The notes beneath the pieces were generated by a model, which saw only the letters and a list, made by a program, of their open reading frames with translations, ran no database searches and had not been told where the DNA came from. From Larus michahellis (taxonomy: Eukaryota > Chordata > Aves > Charadriiformes > Laridae), in contig NC_133911.1 in assembly GCF_964199755.1 (NCBI RefSeq), positions 2,755,001-2,819,000 of the forward strand: 64,000 bases of DNA, in the 5' to 3' direction. Made by a program: the position numbers and the translations under genes. Positions 34,561 to 47,199 of this stretch are shown here, piece by piece. Numbering within the stretch: the stretch's first letter is position 1; every line of letters begins with the position of its first letter.

Positions 34561-35825
34561 TCTGCTTTGTTTGTCATTTTTCCCATCGCGTCCTACTCCA
34601 TCCTCCGTCCTCCAGATGCAGGGGGCTGGGAAAACACCCAAAAAAGACACAAATACACAGGGGCAGGGCTGCCTGGTGGCTTGATTTCTGCCTTCTTTGA
34701 GGTTAACGTGCGATAGCTATTGGGGTCACCCTGAGATGAAATTGGTGTAAAACAGGGGGATGTGAGACCCCAAGGTCTCACGATTAGGAGTAGACTTGCC
34801 CGAAGCTCATGGTGTCTTCGCGGGAGCCAAGCCCTCCGTTCACGTCCCTCCATGGTGGGAAGGTCAATCCAAAATGGGTGTTCTTAAATGTGAGCAACCA
34901 AGACCCAGCTGGGGAAAGCCACGGCTGACCTGAGCTGGTGCTGGCCACAGCCCTGCCTTGGGTGGGACGTTGAGCTAGAAAACCCTCCTAGCCAAAAACT
35001 GTGAGAAACAGAACATTCGCTCTGATATTCTTTGCAAGTCACAAGTGCAACCCTTTGGTTCTATCATCCCCCTAAACTGGCAATTTCCCTTTTCTAACTC
35101 AGCTTCTCTCCCGTGTCCGCAGGGAGAAGTGCTGGCTGCGAGAGAAAGGGTTGTCTCCATCATTGAGGACCCCTCTGGGAAATCCATCCATGCTCCCTGC
35201 ACCTGGGGTGAAGACTTCTCCTGTGACGAGAGCAGGGGATGGGATTCAGGTCATTGGCAGCTGCTTCCATCGCTGCTGCTGCTGCGGTGTAAACGCAATT
35301 AAATGCAATGTAGAGGAACATAAACCTCCTCCAAACCACCTCTCCCAAGCTGAGCTCAGCCCACAGCATCCTGATACCTTTTTCACGCCTCCCTAGCAGG
35401 TAAGCTATGGAGGGGAAAGGGGGATAAACTGGGTCAGTTGGGTTTTTGTGTGTTGAACACGTCAAAATTGCGAGCAGATTCCTCCTTTCCGGGGCGGTTC
35501 AGTGGCATCCAGCCCCCTCGGTCTTGTCCCCTTTCTGTCTAACGCCCAGCATCAGACGGACAGAAGGAAGGAGAGGGGAGAAGTTAATAAATAAATGACT
35601 TGTGTCGGGGGTGGGAGAGGGAGCTGGCAAGAGCATCACCGCTCCGATCCCCGTAGCATTTCACAGCTGTTAAAAGCTGCCTCCTCCTATTGCGGTGATT
35701 GGGCAGAACGGCAGCCTCCCAGGCGGGGTACCAGCACCGCTGCCCCGCCAGAAGACGGGAGAAGGAGGCACCCAGCCCAGCCTGGGTGTTTTGGAAGTGC
35801 TGGCATCCTCCCTTTGGAGGAAAAG

Positions 35826-36180
35826 GTACAAGAGGGGGGATCTTATCAACGCTTATAAATACTTCAAGGGTGGGTGTCAGGAGGATGGGGCCAGGCTCTT
35901 CTCAGTGGTGCCCAGCGACAGGACAAGGGGTAACGGGCACAAACTTGACCATGGGAAGTTCCACCTAAACACGAGGAGGAACTTCTTTGCTGTGAGGGTG
36001 GCAGAGCCCTGGCACAGGCTGCCCAGAGAGGTGGGGGAGTCTCCGTCTCTGGAGACATTCCAACCCCGCCTGGACGCGTTCCTGTGCCACCTGCTGTGGG
36101 TGACCCTGCTCTGGCAGGGGGTGGGACAGGGTGATCTCCAGACGTCCCTTCCAAACCCTGCCATTCTGTGATTCTGTCAT
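35826..36180 (+). repeat. CR1 LINE 3' fragment of a different subfamily
   Basis: This sense copy begins near GTACAAGAGGGGGGATCTTA and runs through CAGCGACAGGACAAGGGGTAA, GTTCCACCTAAACACGAGGA, GCCCAGAGAGGTGGGGGAGTC and ATTCTGTGATTCTGTCA. It differs from the 21232/31060/39573 type (GTGGGGGAGTC for AGCTGTGGCTG) and belongs to another, probably older, CR1 branch. Confidence 0.9.
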
Positions 36181-37464
36181 CTCATTTACCCCAAATCCTT
36201 GAAACTCATCCAACTGCACCGGGCGGGGGAGAGAACAGAAACTGGCTTCACCACAACATCTGTGAGCCTCTCACGCTCGGGTTTTTGGGCCAAACTTTTT
36301 GCTTTGAGTGATGGTTGGCAAACGGAGAGGGAGTCCGGTGCTCGGCTCTCTGAGGAGCTCAGGCTTTGTCTTGACGTTTGGATTTCCTGGTCTGAAAATC
36401 TTCCTGCCCATTTCTGTCCCCACCACCAAATTTATTGATCATGTTGGGGCACAATTCTGGGATAACGGCTCTCAGCTGCGTCTGAACCTGAATCAAACCC
36501 AAGCTCCGCACGGTTGTCAATCCAACCTCAAATCAAAGCCGTAAGAGTGAGATTTTACATCTGTGTGTCTTTCCCATCGTTGAAACCCGATGAGTTGAGG
36601 GGATTGTGACAAATCGCTAATCCAAATCATCCGCCACATGGGATTGAGATGCACATCCAAAGCTTCTACCAGCAATCCCTGCTGGAGAGAAGGTTCAGAC
36701 CTGGAGAGACCCTCGGCCTCTTGAGCAGCCGCCTCCCTCCTGCAGAACAAAAAAGGAGAAAACAGGAGGAAGTAGAGGTGTGTTATCTTAGTAAAAGGTG
36801 TGGTGTTAACGCTCACATCTCCTTCCCAAACCGCTCAAGCTATACCCTCTGTCCAACTGTCCTCACCGATGGGATGCAGCCACCCTTCTTTCTTGATGCT
36901 AAGTGCACCCTGGGCAGGGATTAATGCCGTGTCCGCATGAAAACGCTTTATTTCCATACTCTGGCTATTGACTGCATCTTGTGCTACAGCTTTCTGTAGC
37001 ATAAAATGGGTGCAAACCACCACTACTCTGATTCGGTTGCATTTTGCAGGAGTATCGGCAGCCTCGGTAGAGAATTGGGTCCTGTGTTTGCCAAGTAGCG
37101 TTAAAGTATTATTTTGCGTAAAGACGGACATAGCAAGGCATCACCTGGAGGCGCTGACAGATGTTTCAAAGGTCTCTGCTGCGTAGATAGTCCATTTGCG
37201 TGGCCTTTTTTTGCACGCAAGCATCCATCACCTGGGTGCGACGCCAAATATTTGCAAAACTGGGGGGGAATCCAGTTAGAAAACAGCAGCCCTGGCTGTC
37301 CCTCAACTCCCTGCTGGGAAAATTGGTAGCTTGGCACCATGGTTTCATGCCTGAATGACAGAAATCACTGTCTGTGATGGGTTGGGGGAGTTCCCCAGCG
37401 GTGAAACAGGGATAAGGTTACTGGAACAGCAGGTCCTGGGTAGGTGTGGAATTCAGTTCATGTC

Positions 37465-37560
37465 CATTGGCCCCACTGTGTTGTGCTGGGAACCTGTGAA
37501 ATCCCTGTGCACCTCAATTCCTCGTCTATAAAAGAGGGATAAACAGCATTTTCGTCCGTC
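37465..37560 (+). repeat. MIR-like (CORE-SINE) relic
   Basis: CACCTCAATTCCTCGTCTATA followed by AAAGAGGGATAAACAGC matches the MIR stretch 'GCCTCAGTTTCCTCATCTGTAAAATGGGGATAATA'. Confidence 0.5.
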
Positions 37561-37974
37561 ATGGGGGAACAGCACGATGCTACTTAAGACGCAGATGCAT
37601 TGATAGACTTAATTATTAACTGGGAGGTCTCTGAGGTTTGTAGATGCGGGCTCTTCGTCTGGGAGCTGCGACCCCGAAGACGTATAGGAACATACGCAGT
37701 AATGCCCCCAACCTCACCATACAGGAATGGTTGCAAGGAAATGGAAAAGGGCAGTGTAATTTTAAGGACTATCTAATGGTTGGATTCCAACTAATGGCTG
37801 GGATTACCGTCCCCAAAAGAATGGGCTGGGGAAGGAATGGGTTAATATCTCTAGGGAAAATAGGTGTGTGATGTATAGGCTCCTTGTAGGGTATGGGATG
37901 GGTGGCCTGATCTCGCCCTTAATGAGGGAGGAAGAGTGCTTAATTTTAAACGAGGGCTGTGTAGGTTGGGGTGA

Positions 37975-38050
37975 GAAAAGGGGAGGGAAAAGGAAGGGGA
38001 GAAGGATGGAGGAGGAGGAGGAGGAGGAGGAGGGGAGAGAGAGAGAGCAC
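37975..38050 (+). repeat. GGA/GA purine microsatellite
   Basis: Purine-only DNA with a (GGA)7-like core (GGAGGAGGAGGAGGAGGAGG) passes into GAGAGAGAGAG. It is triplex-prone and variable. Confidence 0.85.
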
Positions 38051-38294
38051 TGGCCACTTGAATTTCAGGGCTCTGAGGGAAAAGCGGAGCCCAGAACTAT
38101 TTTCCCAGGCTGTGAGAAGGCATCACAGCTGGCTTCCCCCCCACCCCGGGACAGGAGGGAGAGTCTGAAGTGGTGCCAAAGTCTTAGCGTTCGTAATGAA
38201 AACGGGAGGTGGAGAGGTTATGGGCCGGGCTCTCCCTGGCTGGAGCAGAAAGATGAGACTTTCCCCGCGCGCAGCTGCTCGCCACATTGCCCGG

Positions 38295-38430
38295 CTCGGG
38301 GAAAAAACAATGTCAAGAGCCTCTGACAAGTTATCAGCTGCGACTAAAAGGAGCTGACAAGTGGGGGAGGCAGCCCGGCCGAGCAGACCGTAAATGCAGG
38401 TGTTACCGAGGAATTATCGCCTTCCCCGCA
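38295..38430. promoter_or_regulatory. Candidate regulatory block (SOX, GATA/E-box, duplicated TGACAAG)
   Basis: AACAATG at 38306-38312 fits a SOX site. TTATCAGCTG at 38331-38340 joins a GATA site and a CAGCTG E-box. TGACAAG occurs at 38324-38330 and 38355-38361. Dense motifs lie in non-repetitive DNA, and function is inferred. Confidence 0.25.
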
Positions 38431-39572
38431 GCCCGGGCAGTAGTAAATCAGCCCTGCTACCATATCGTTTGGGGCCGAGGATGCACAGAGCCAGCAGGGA
38501 GGTTTTTGGTCCAGGAATGGGCTTAGGGAGCAGATCCCAAGCTACGTTGCTTGGCATGGATCACGTCCTAGTCGTGAGCCAGGGGCTCAGTGGGAACCTA
38601 CGTCCTCTGAGGGGCTCAAAACACACCAGCTGTGAAAAAAAGCCAGGCAGTTCCCATTTTAGTAACCAAAGCAGAAGGAAAAGACAATGATTTCGCCTCC
38701 TTCTTCCTTCTTCCCTCCTTCCATATTCAGTTAGTCTCTGCCCCTCAACAGGGAACAAGAAATCCTGTTCCAAGAGCTATTTATGTACTTGATGTTAAAC
38801 TCTCCTACGGAAGGTGGAGGGCGGGACGGTGCCCAAAAGGTGTGGGACAGGGCAGGGAGCAGCAGCTTGGCCATAGCTGGCAATATTTTATTATTGGTAT
38901 AGGCTAAACCCCTCGTTTCTTGGTTTCTCTGAGTCATGAGTAGGTCCGGGTCAGGGTTCCCCCTGATTCTCCCCACCATCCCTTCACCCCTCAGCTCCCC
39001 AAGCCACAAACTTGTGACTTTGCGAGTCCCCGGCACGTTTGGGCGCAGAACTGCACAGTCCTGGAGTCAGCTCCTTGGAAATCAGGCCTGATTTAATCAG
39101 CCGGTTCCTATTTTTGACAGCGTGGAAACTGCTTCCAGCTCGTCTCCTCGGTGTGCGTTCCATTTCTTCCTTCGACAGATTTATTCGTTTATAATCCGCC
39201 GTTTGCTAGCGAGATCTCCTTGCGAATACAGCGGCTGCGTGGGCTGGCGCACGTGGGGCTTGAGGATCTCAGACGCCTTTGGTGTCCCAGGCAGGGCTGT
39301 GCCAAGAGACTTTGGTACCCTCGAGCATCCCAGTTCAGGGGTCCTTGTGCTGAAGGAGGGATGGGTCTGTGCAGGACAGGTCTTCAGCACGCTTGGTGTA
39401 CCCCCTCGCCCCAGTCAACCCGTCAAAAATTCAGTTTAGTTAATTATTGCACTCCCTACGTATTTATGTATACTTCAGGCTCTGCTCGTGATTGCTGTGC
39501 TCTTGAACTACGCAAGAGCCGGTGCCCGGCGCAGAAGAGCCAGTGATCACACGCTGCATCTCCCTGCCCCCA

Positions 39573-39985
39573 GGATCACAAAATCACAGAATGGTTTGGT
39601 TGGAAGGGACCTTGAAGCCCATCCAGTTCCAACCCCCCTGCCCTGGGCAGGGACACCTCCCACCAGCCCAGGCTGCTCCAAGCCCCGTCCAACCTGGCCT
39701 TGAACCCCTCCAGGGATGGGGCAGCCACAGCTTCTCTGGGCAACCTGGGCCAGGGGCTCACCACCCTCACAGCAAAGAATTTCTTCCTCAGATCTCATCT
39801 AAGTCTCCCCTCTTTTGGCTTAAAACCATTCCCCCTCGTCCCATGGCTCCCCTCCCTGCTCCAGAGTCCCTCCCCAGCTTTCCTGGAGCCCCTTTAGGGA
39901 CTGGAAGGGGCTGGAAGGTCTCCCCAGAGCCTTCTCTTCTCCAGGCTGGACACCCCCAGCTCTCTCAGCCTGTCCCCACAGGATG
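39573..39985 (-). repeat. CR1 LINE 3' fragment
   Basis: This is an antisense copy. From left to right it shows AGGATCACAAAATCACAGAA (3' tail), GGTTGGAAGGGACCTTGAAG, CATCCAGTTCCAACCC, CAACCTGGCCTTGAACCCCT, CCTTCTCTTCTCCAGGCTGG and CTCTCAGCCTGTCCCCACAG. It is about 410 bp and close to the 21232 and 31060 copies. A 226-residue frame (39522-40202) running over it is a shadow. Confidence 0.95.
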
Positions 39986-41408
39986 CAGGAGTCTGCACCA
40001 TGCAAAGGCAGGCACCCAGCATCTCCGCCTGTGGCTGTCCCAGATCATTCCCAGGGACTTGCCTCCGCCTCAGCCGCGTCCTCCCCTTGCATCCATTCAT
40101 TCCCTGTGGGAGCTGTTGTTTCTCCAATGCTTACGACCGCTTCAAGTTCGGAAATCTAATTTCCAATCAGCAATCCATCAGCCTGGCATGGCTGGGCTGT
40201 AAAAACATCCCCGAGGCCTCCCGAATGCCCCTCGTCTCAATAGCCAGGCTCCTTTTCCCCCCGCGGGGAGGATGCTCGCCCGTCGGGGAGAGCCGCTTTG
40301 TTCCTGGGCAAGCGTAACCGAAGCCACCAGGGCAATTCCCGGAGAACAGCATCGCACAGTGGGACGGTGGCCAGGAACAAGCTCCCCGAGGAGAGGGGAA
40401 ACAAAGGGATCGGGACACCGGGATAAACTTTCTGAAGCCAGAGCTGGGCTATCTGGCCAGAGCATCGCTTTGATTTCAGCTTAATAGCAGCAGAATTCCT
40501 GACAGGAATTTCACGAAGAGCAGCATTGCCAGGGCAGAGATTTCCTTGCGTTCGTGCGCAGAGCGGGAACGGCCTGTGCAATATCTATTTTAGCTGTGAG
40601 TCTGCCAATGCTTTGGGAATACCTTGGGCCCCGCAGTCGGGGCTGGGCGATGTGGGAGTCGAGGAGGGCGTTCAGACCCGCCTGTGTTTTGTGCCGTCGT
40701 CTGTTTTTAGCCAGCCTGGGGGGAAGGTGTAGCTGTGGGCTGTAAATAGCGTGGGAAGGAGCGTCCCTGGGCGCCCGTGCTTCTCCGCGTGCCGTGCTTC
40801 TCTGCGTGCCGCCTGCTGGTGCAGAGCGTCTCGGGAGCGTGAGGAGAGTTTGCCTCTCGTTAAACAACAGCCTGCCCTGCGTCTGCAGCATCGGGTGCTG
40901 AGGATACAGGAGGCAAGAACTCGCGTGCGCAGAATAGCCGTGGCTGCTGCAGAATTGCAGCTCGCAGGACCCGTCACAAGGGGTTAAAGACCCGTCCGGG
41001 CTTTGCCTTCCTCTCCCAAGGGAGCGCGGAGCGGTGGCCGCCACGCCGAGCTTGAGTTTCACAAGCAACTCTGGCTGTAAAATATGATCATGTCTCCCGC
41101 ACTGATTGATGGTTCCAGTGAAAACATCAGGCAGCTCAGCCCAGAGGGGGTCACGTTTTCGGGGGCGCAGCCGGCTGACATCCTATCCCCCCTGGCAAGC
41201 CCAGCGGCACGCTGGGACCAGTCACTGCCATCCCACTTGTTATCCAGACAGGGATACAGGAGGAAAGAGGAGCAGAGGGGAAGCAGCATCTCGCTGGGGC
41301 TTGCACATTGTCCCTGGGTTGGGTCACTTCTGGTCACCCTTAAGCCATTTCCAACAGCTTAGGGGAAGGTTGTCCAGCCCTGGGTGGTAGGAAATACCGA
41401 AGGAAATT

Positions 41409-41787
41409 CTTCTCCAGCCTGGAGAAGAGAAGGCTCCCGGGAGACCTTAGAGTCCCTTCCAGTCCCTGAAGGGGGCCTACAGGAAAGCTGGGGAGGGGCT
41501 GTTTGCAAGGGCATGGAGCGACAGGACGAGGGGCAATGGTTTAAACTAGAGCAGGGCAGGTTTAGGTGAGACATCAGGAAGAAGCTCTTTACACTGAGGG
41601 TGGTGAGACACTGGCCCAGGTTGCCCAGAGAGGTGGGGGAGGCCCCATCCCTGGAGACATCCAAGGCCAGGCTGGATGAGGCTCTGAGCGACCTGATCTA
41701 GTTACAGATGTCCCTGCTCACTGCAGGGGGGTGGGACCAGGTGGCCTTTAGAGGTCCCTTCCGACCCAACACATCCTATGATTCTAA
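41409..41787 (+). repeat. CR1 LINE 3' fragment
   Basis: Sense copy with CAGCCTGGAGAAGAGAAGGC, GGGGCCTACAGGAAAGCTGG-like sequence, GGTTTAAACTAGAGCAGGGC, GGTTGCCCAGAGAGGTGGGG and AGAGGTCCCTTCCGACCC, ending ATCCTATGATTCTA. Its CAGGTTTAGGTGAGACATCAGG region differs from the main type in this window. Confidence 0.93.
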
Positions 41788-43739
41788 ATCCTTTTCTCCA
41801 CCATACCTTGCAGCAAATTTGGGGTGTCAGGCAGCCTGCTACGGAAAGCTGCCTTCCCACTTAGCCCCAGGAATATCCCAGTGGCTGCACCCTGGTGTAC
41901 GGTCTACCAGCTCTTGGCAAAGTGCAGGAGAACGTTGACAGAGGTGCTAACGAACAAACCCAGAGGAGCTACAGGGCACGGGGGAATTAGCTGTGAGACG
42001 GAGCGGAGGACGCCAGCACGGCTGCCCTGACGCCAGCAGCCTTTTTAGCTGTAGCCAGACCACCTTGGGGCCCGTTTCGCTGGCCGGCATTGGTGTCTAA
42101 CCCCTCGGCAGCAGCAACCGCAGAGTCAGGAGCAGCAAAGGAAGCGGAGACGAGGGGAGCGGGTGTGTTCCTGGGTCTCCGGCTGGAGCTTGCCAGCTCC
42201 CTTCCCTTCTTCCACCTATTCCCTGCTTTGAGGCACCAGGAGCAGAGACTCGGGGCTGAGAAAACAAAGCTCGCAGCTGGATTCTGGGCAGCTGGGGGGA
42301 GGGGGGTTGGAAATTGGGGGCTATTCCACCATACCCGTTCGGCTGGGGGCCTTTTCTTTTGTCCTGTCTTTCCGGACGGCAGAGCTCGGAGGGTTACAGC
42401 AGCCTGGGTGTCGCACCGCCTTTGTCCCCGCAGCAGGGTTTGCGAGCGGGAGCGCCCCTGCTTCGCTCGCTCCCAAAATTATTTCTCCTCGGGAGCCAAA
42501 AACCCCACCTGGGGCCGTTTTGGAAGCGGAGGGTCAAGTCTCCTGCCCTGCAAGCAGAGGGTTAAGGGGAGTGTGGGTGTCTCCCGCCCCCCATCCCCTG
42601 CAAACACTTGGAGAAGGACCCCTTGGCCACGGCGACCGCCTTCATAGCCGGGGGGTGATGTCAGGGCCGGGGGGGGGGGCAGGCACAGCTGTCTCCAGCC
42701 GTCCCGCTGCCACCCCCGGATTAAGGCCGGGCGCGCAGGAGGAGAGGGAGGGGGACGCGCATTCCTGGGGGACGGGCGTCACTTTGGCGCTCCCCTCCCC
42801 GCCTGCACGATCCCCTCCCCGCCGGACTGAGGTGGGTGGGTTTTATTCGAAGCCATGTGTCCCCCCGCAACTGTCCCCCACCCCCAGCCTGCTCCACCGG
42901 GGGACCCCGAGGAGCTCGTCGGGGTGCAGGGGAGCAGGGGACACAAGCCCGGGGGACATGCAAGGAACAAATGGCACGTCATCGGGGGGTGCCACCAACA
43001 CATGGCAATCTCAACCCCAGCTTTTTGGCTTTTACCCCCCCTCGCAGAGTACCCTCGCACATCCCCAGGCGAGCAGTGGGAGCAGGAGACTGGGAACCCC
43101 CCCATCGTTAGCAATGGGGGTTAGTTATTTCCCAGGCCTCAACGTCCCCATCCACTAAATGGGACGGCCACATCCCTGTGGGAGAAGGGCTGCCCCGCAG
43201 GAGGGTTTTCCAATGACTCCGTGGGTGCGGAGCCGGCTGTAAACGCTCTCACTGTGCCCATCCTGGGGGGCAGAGACCTCTCCCAGCACCCGGCTCCGGC
43301 ACCTCTGGACCAGGCTGGAAAATTTCACCTCCGGGAAGCTTTGACCCAGCAAATCCCTTCGAGTGCCCAAAGTCCAATTAATCCTGTTCCCTACCAGCCC
43401 CCGGACTCCACCAGGTCCATTTAGGTAGGTACCAGGCTGGGAATCCCCTTTCCTTGCGTTGGTTGACCCTCACCGGGCTGCAGACACGGTGCTGGGGGAG
43501 AGGCAGACCCGTCCCACAGCCGTCCCAGTGGACACCAGTTTGCCCACAGACGGGGCACAGGTTTTCTGGTTGAGACCCCATCGCTCGGTTTGCTCCGGGC
43601 TGACCCCTTCCCTTCCCCACCCTCCCGGAGCAGGGATGCTCCCACCCAACTCCAACCCCTCTGCTCCTGGCATCCCTCATTTTCGGGGTGTCGCATATTT
43701 TCAGAGGCTGGGAAAAAAAGCGAGCGGGGAGCTGCCGGA

Positions 43740-43880
43740 AGGGTTGATCTCGCCTTGATTAAATGTTTTGGATGGCACCGGTAGACGATGCGGGGAGAAT
43801 CGATTGTCACCGGCAGTTTTGCCCGCCTGGCATTGTGAAGCAGGCACCGAAATGTCAGGTTTGTGATCTCAAATCGGCGA
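43740..43880. promoter_or_regulatory. Candidate regulatory block
   Basis: A complex segment, CTTGATTAAATGTTTTGGAT then GAATCGATTGTCACCGGC and ATTGTGAAGCAGGCACCG, is distinct from the G/C homopolymer-rich DNA around it. A conserved element is suspected only. Confidence 0.2.
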
Positions 43881-44414
43881 TCACGACGCGGGGCGGGGGT
43901 AAAATTAAAAAAAAAAAAAAAACAAAACAAAAAACCCAAAGGGTGGGGTGGGGGAAAAAAATCTTCAGCGAAAACAACGCCAGAGCGGGGGCTGCCTCTG
44001 TGATAATATTAATAATTTGTAGGGGGTGTGGGGGGGGTGGAATCTGCAGGAGGAAGCTGCTGTTTGTAAGTCATTTTCTGGGTGCTGTGTACACGCAGAT
44101 GCCTTATCGCTGAAGGATGAAAAATAGCAGCTGAGATGGTACTGCAGATACATTTTAAGCACCCAAACGCGGGGCCGGGGAGGAGGAGTGGGGGGGGGAT
44201 GCGCCGCGAAGGGCTGCGGGAGGATGGATCGCTGTGCGGGGGCTGCTGCGGAGCCCAGGGGGCACGGACAGGAGCGGGATTTAGGGGATAACACACTCCT
44301 GCCCCCCAGGAGAGGGAATATGGGCTCAGAAATGGTGATTCAAGGGAAAACCATCCGTCCCTGCGACCATGGGGATGAGGTTCGTGTTTTGCTGCAGGCC
44401 TGGAGACACGTGAG

Positions 44415-44434
44415 GATGATGATGATGATGATGG
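44415..44434 (+). repeat. (ATG)n microsatellite
   Basis: A GATGATGATGATGATGATGG run of about six units. Confidence 0.8.
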
Positions 44435-45200
44435 TGATGCTGTGGCATTTGGTGGCCAGACAGGGGGATATCGCTGTTGGCCGGGTGGTGCCTGCAGCCA
44501 AGGCGAAAGGGACGGGGAGGATGGTGCCAGGAGAAAGGGACGGAGATCTCTCCCCACGCTCCGCGAGGCAGGATCCGGGCTTTGGATGGGGATCGGGGAG
44601 CGCCGGCCCCATCCCTCCCGTCTGGTCCGGTCCCATGGGATGGGGGATGAGGCTGTGCACACACACCCCGGCCGGAGGTGTGGGACTGTGCCTCCTCCTG
44701 CCCCCAGCCTCTCCCCATCCCTCGGGGGGCCGATTTGAGCACGGAAAAGGGGGGGCTGGAGGCAGCGAGGCTGCAGCTGGCAGGGAAGAGGCTGCGAGGG
44801 ACCAGCTTTGGCAGATGCAAAAGTTTGCTCTTAATCCCGAGCCGCCCTGGGCCAACTTTGCTGCGGTTCCCCGCTGCTGCCAGAAACCCCTTTTATTCGC
44901 CTTTCGAGCCAACCTCGAGGCCGGCAGACAACAGCGAGTAATTTATCTCCTGGGGGGGTGGCGGGGGGGGTTCCCCGGAGAGCCGGAGGAGGAGAGAGAC
45001 GCCGAGCCGGGCTCTGCTGGCGGCCGCGCCGGCCGCCTTCACCTGTTCCTCTTCTCAAGCAGCCTGGCTCCAAAATAATTCAAGCTCCCAGACAAGCCCT
45101 CCCTGGGGTAAAGTGAGAAACGCTGGGATAGGTATGATCCTCCCCCCGCTTCCATCTCACCGACGTGCCCCGAGGCCAAGCTGTGCCTCCGAGGGTCGGG

Positions 45201-45312
45201 GAATCATAGAATTGCCAAGGTTGGAAGGGATCTTTCAGATCGTCGAGTCCAACCAACGCCTAAGACGGACAAACACCACCCCTAACCCATGTCTCTAAGC
45301 ACTCTGCGGCAC
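45201..45312 (-). repeat. CR1 LINE 3' end
   Basis: Antisense tail (AATCATAGAATTGCCAAGG, TTGGAAGGGATCTTTCAGAT, GTCCAACCAACGCCTAAG, CTAACCCATGTCTCTAAGC). The 'ACCATGTCTCTAAGC' block marks a CR1 branch distinct from the 21232 type. Confidence 0.85.
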
Positions 45313-45544
45313 CCAAGGTGGAGGAAGGGACCCACGTGCCCTGGGAAGGAGGGTGCTCTCCTCCGGCGGGATGTATCCCGTGATTTTTAATTGCTCGGTG
45401 AGCAACATGGTCATGAAAAGGGTATTGGGGGTGTGTGAGGTGGGGGAGCTTTCTGCCTCCCAGTCCCTTTATTTGCTTTCTGAGATTTTCTTCCGGCCCC
45501 GAGGAGGGGGAGTCACATCTCCCGGCTTCGCTGCGTTAGCCCGA

Positions 45545-45670
45545 GGGACCTGAATCCCCTCTTTATTTATTTTAGCTGGAAGCTGACATCCCGCTGTATT
45601 CTCATGACTGCAGGACCTGGGGCTTTAGCGAAAAAATGCTAAATATTAGAAGCCTCTCCGTAATTCTGCG
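45545..45670. promoter_or_regulatory. Candidate regulatory block
   Basis: An AT-leaning segment (CTTTATTTATTTTAGCTGGA, TGTATTCTCATGACTGCAG, AAAAAATGCTAAATATTAG) sits inside GC-rich DNA. Conservation is unknown. Confidence 0.2.
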
Positions 45671-47199
45671 GCGGTTTTTGGAGGGGCCGGGGAGCGCGGG
45701 CACTTGCTACAGCCCTTAAAACCGCTGTTTGTTTGTCGAACGGGGCCGACATACCCAAACCCTCTCCCCCTTCCCGCCGGCCGGTGTTTCTGTGGGAAAG
45801 GCCGGCTCTCGACCTGAACCCTGCGGCTCTCGCCTTTCTCCCCACCGCTTTAAACCCACCCTCTGCCCCCCCACACCCCCAGCCCCACGGCCGCTCCCCC
45901 CAGTCCTGAGCCCCCCCCCAACACCACCACCATGGATGAGCGACTGGGAGCTGTGGGGCCACTGGTTTTTTCCCCCATCTTCGGAGAATGGGATAAAGAC
46001 CACCATCTGCCGCTAAGTCCTTGTACTGCAAACGTCTCCTGCCCGGACCCCCGAGGATTCCTCTGCTCTCCCAAAGCCACAAAGCCCGAAAAAGGCCGGG
46101 GAGGCCAAGCCTCGGGCAGAAATGGCAAGAGGGGAGAAAGAATATAAGGCAGAAAGAGGGGAAAAAACAGGCCAAGGCGGCGGGGGGGGATCTCCATCCC
46201 CCTGGAAAACCGTCTTCTCAGGATTTCTGGTGCTGCCCTGCACGGCGGTTTTTCCTCTCCCTTGTCACCCCCAGCCCCCCCGTGTCTTTTTTCTCTTCAT
46301 CATCCTTTTTTTTTTTTTTTTCAAGGGATGGAAAAATAGACAGACACGGGCTGTGCCCAAAAACCAGTCCCCGGAGGTGGAACAGGCGATGCCAGGCTGT
46401 TGCTGCCCCAGGACTGTACAGCCCTGAATGGAGAGGGAATGGAGCACATACTGGGGGGGGGAAACACCCTGATTCAGGGGTTGCTGCCTCCGCGCTGGGC
46501 AGGAGATGTTCCCTGCAAACAGCAGCATCCCTGCCGGGAGGCCAGGGTGTCCATGGAGGGGGGACACAGGGGGGCACGGGGGGATTGCACACCCCCACGC
46601 GCTGTGGGGTCTGGCAGGTTTTCAGCCTTAAGTTTTCGGATAAGCAGAGCTTAAGGGGCTTTGTAAAGCTGGGGTTTCGCTTGGGCCCGTCTTTAAAGGT
46701 AAGATACTTGTCCTGAAACCATCCCCGGCCCTTTCCCTGCATCCTACATGGCCCTTTGCCCCCGTAGCATCTGCGTAGTGAGTTTCTTCTGGCCTCCTCT
46801 TGGGAAATGAGGTGGAAACCCCCCCACAGAGGGTCAGAAACGCTCGCTCAACACACCCTGGGCACCAGCAAAAGGTAAAAGCAGCCTCTTGGATTGCCTC
46901 TAGCACTTGCTCTCCAGCCTGAAACACTGGCTGGGCAGGAGATCTGTCCCTAGGATATAGGATTTTTAGGAGATAAACCAGGCAGGCTGGGAAAGGGGGG
47001 AGCCCTAAAGGTCTCGACCAAACCAGCTTGGTGAAAAGAGTGGCACAGGACGGGCAGAAGCCCCCTCCCCCCCCCCAGCAGCTGCAGCCTGTAAACGGGC
47101 TGTAAATGGGCTGCAGGTGGGGGAGCAGCCCCCGGCCTCGCCCGCCGGCTGGTGCTGCAGTCTCCGGCCGGGCAGCACCGGGAAAGGAGCCCAAAATCC

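Larger units (their letters stand above)
28061..35825. other. Intergenic DNA with one long CR1 copy
   Basis: No supportable gene. It holds a block with three E-boxes (28065-28340), a CR1 copy (30972-31514), an ATT microsatellite (31987-32009), a 27-T run (32235-32261), a GAAA microsatellite (32951-32974), and two complex blocks that may be conserved (32480-32890 and 34376-34560). The other ORFs are short and unrecognisable. Confidence 0.65.
36181..39572. other. Intergenic DNA
   Basis: No supportable gene. It has a MIR-like relic (37465-37560), a GGA/GA tract (37975-38050) and a candidate regulatory block (38295-38430). The remainder shows no recognised element. Confidence 0.65.

Noticed and set aside
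39522..40202. 226-codon plus-strand frame
   Set aside because: It runs antisense over a CR1 3' tail, and similar peptides recur at every CR1 copy in the window.
42307..43158. 283-codon plus-strand frame
   Set aside because: Pro/Ser/Gly/Arg-rich sequence of GC origin, with an overlapping 185-codon frame on the same strand and no recognised motif.
44188..45078. 296-codon plus-strand frame
   Set aside because: GC-rich DNA gives long chance frames on both strands here. There is no domain, no splice-bounded pattern, and the composition follows the DNA rather than a protein.
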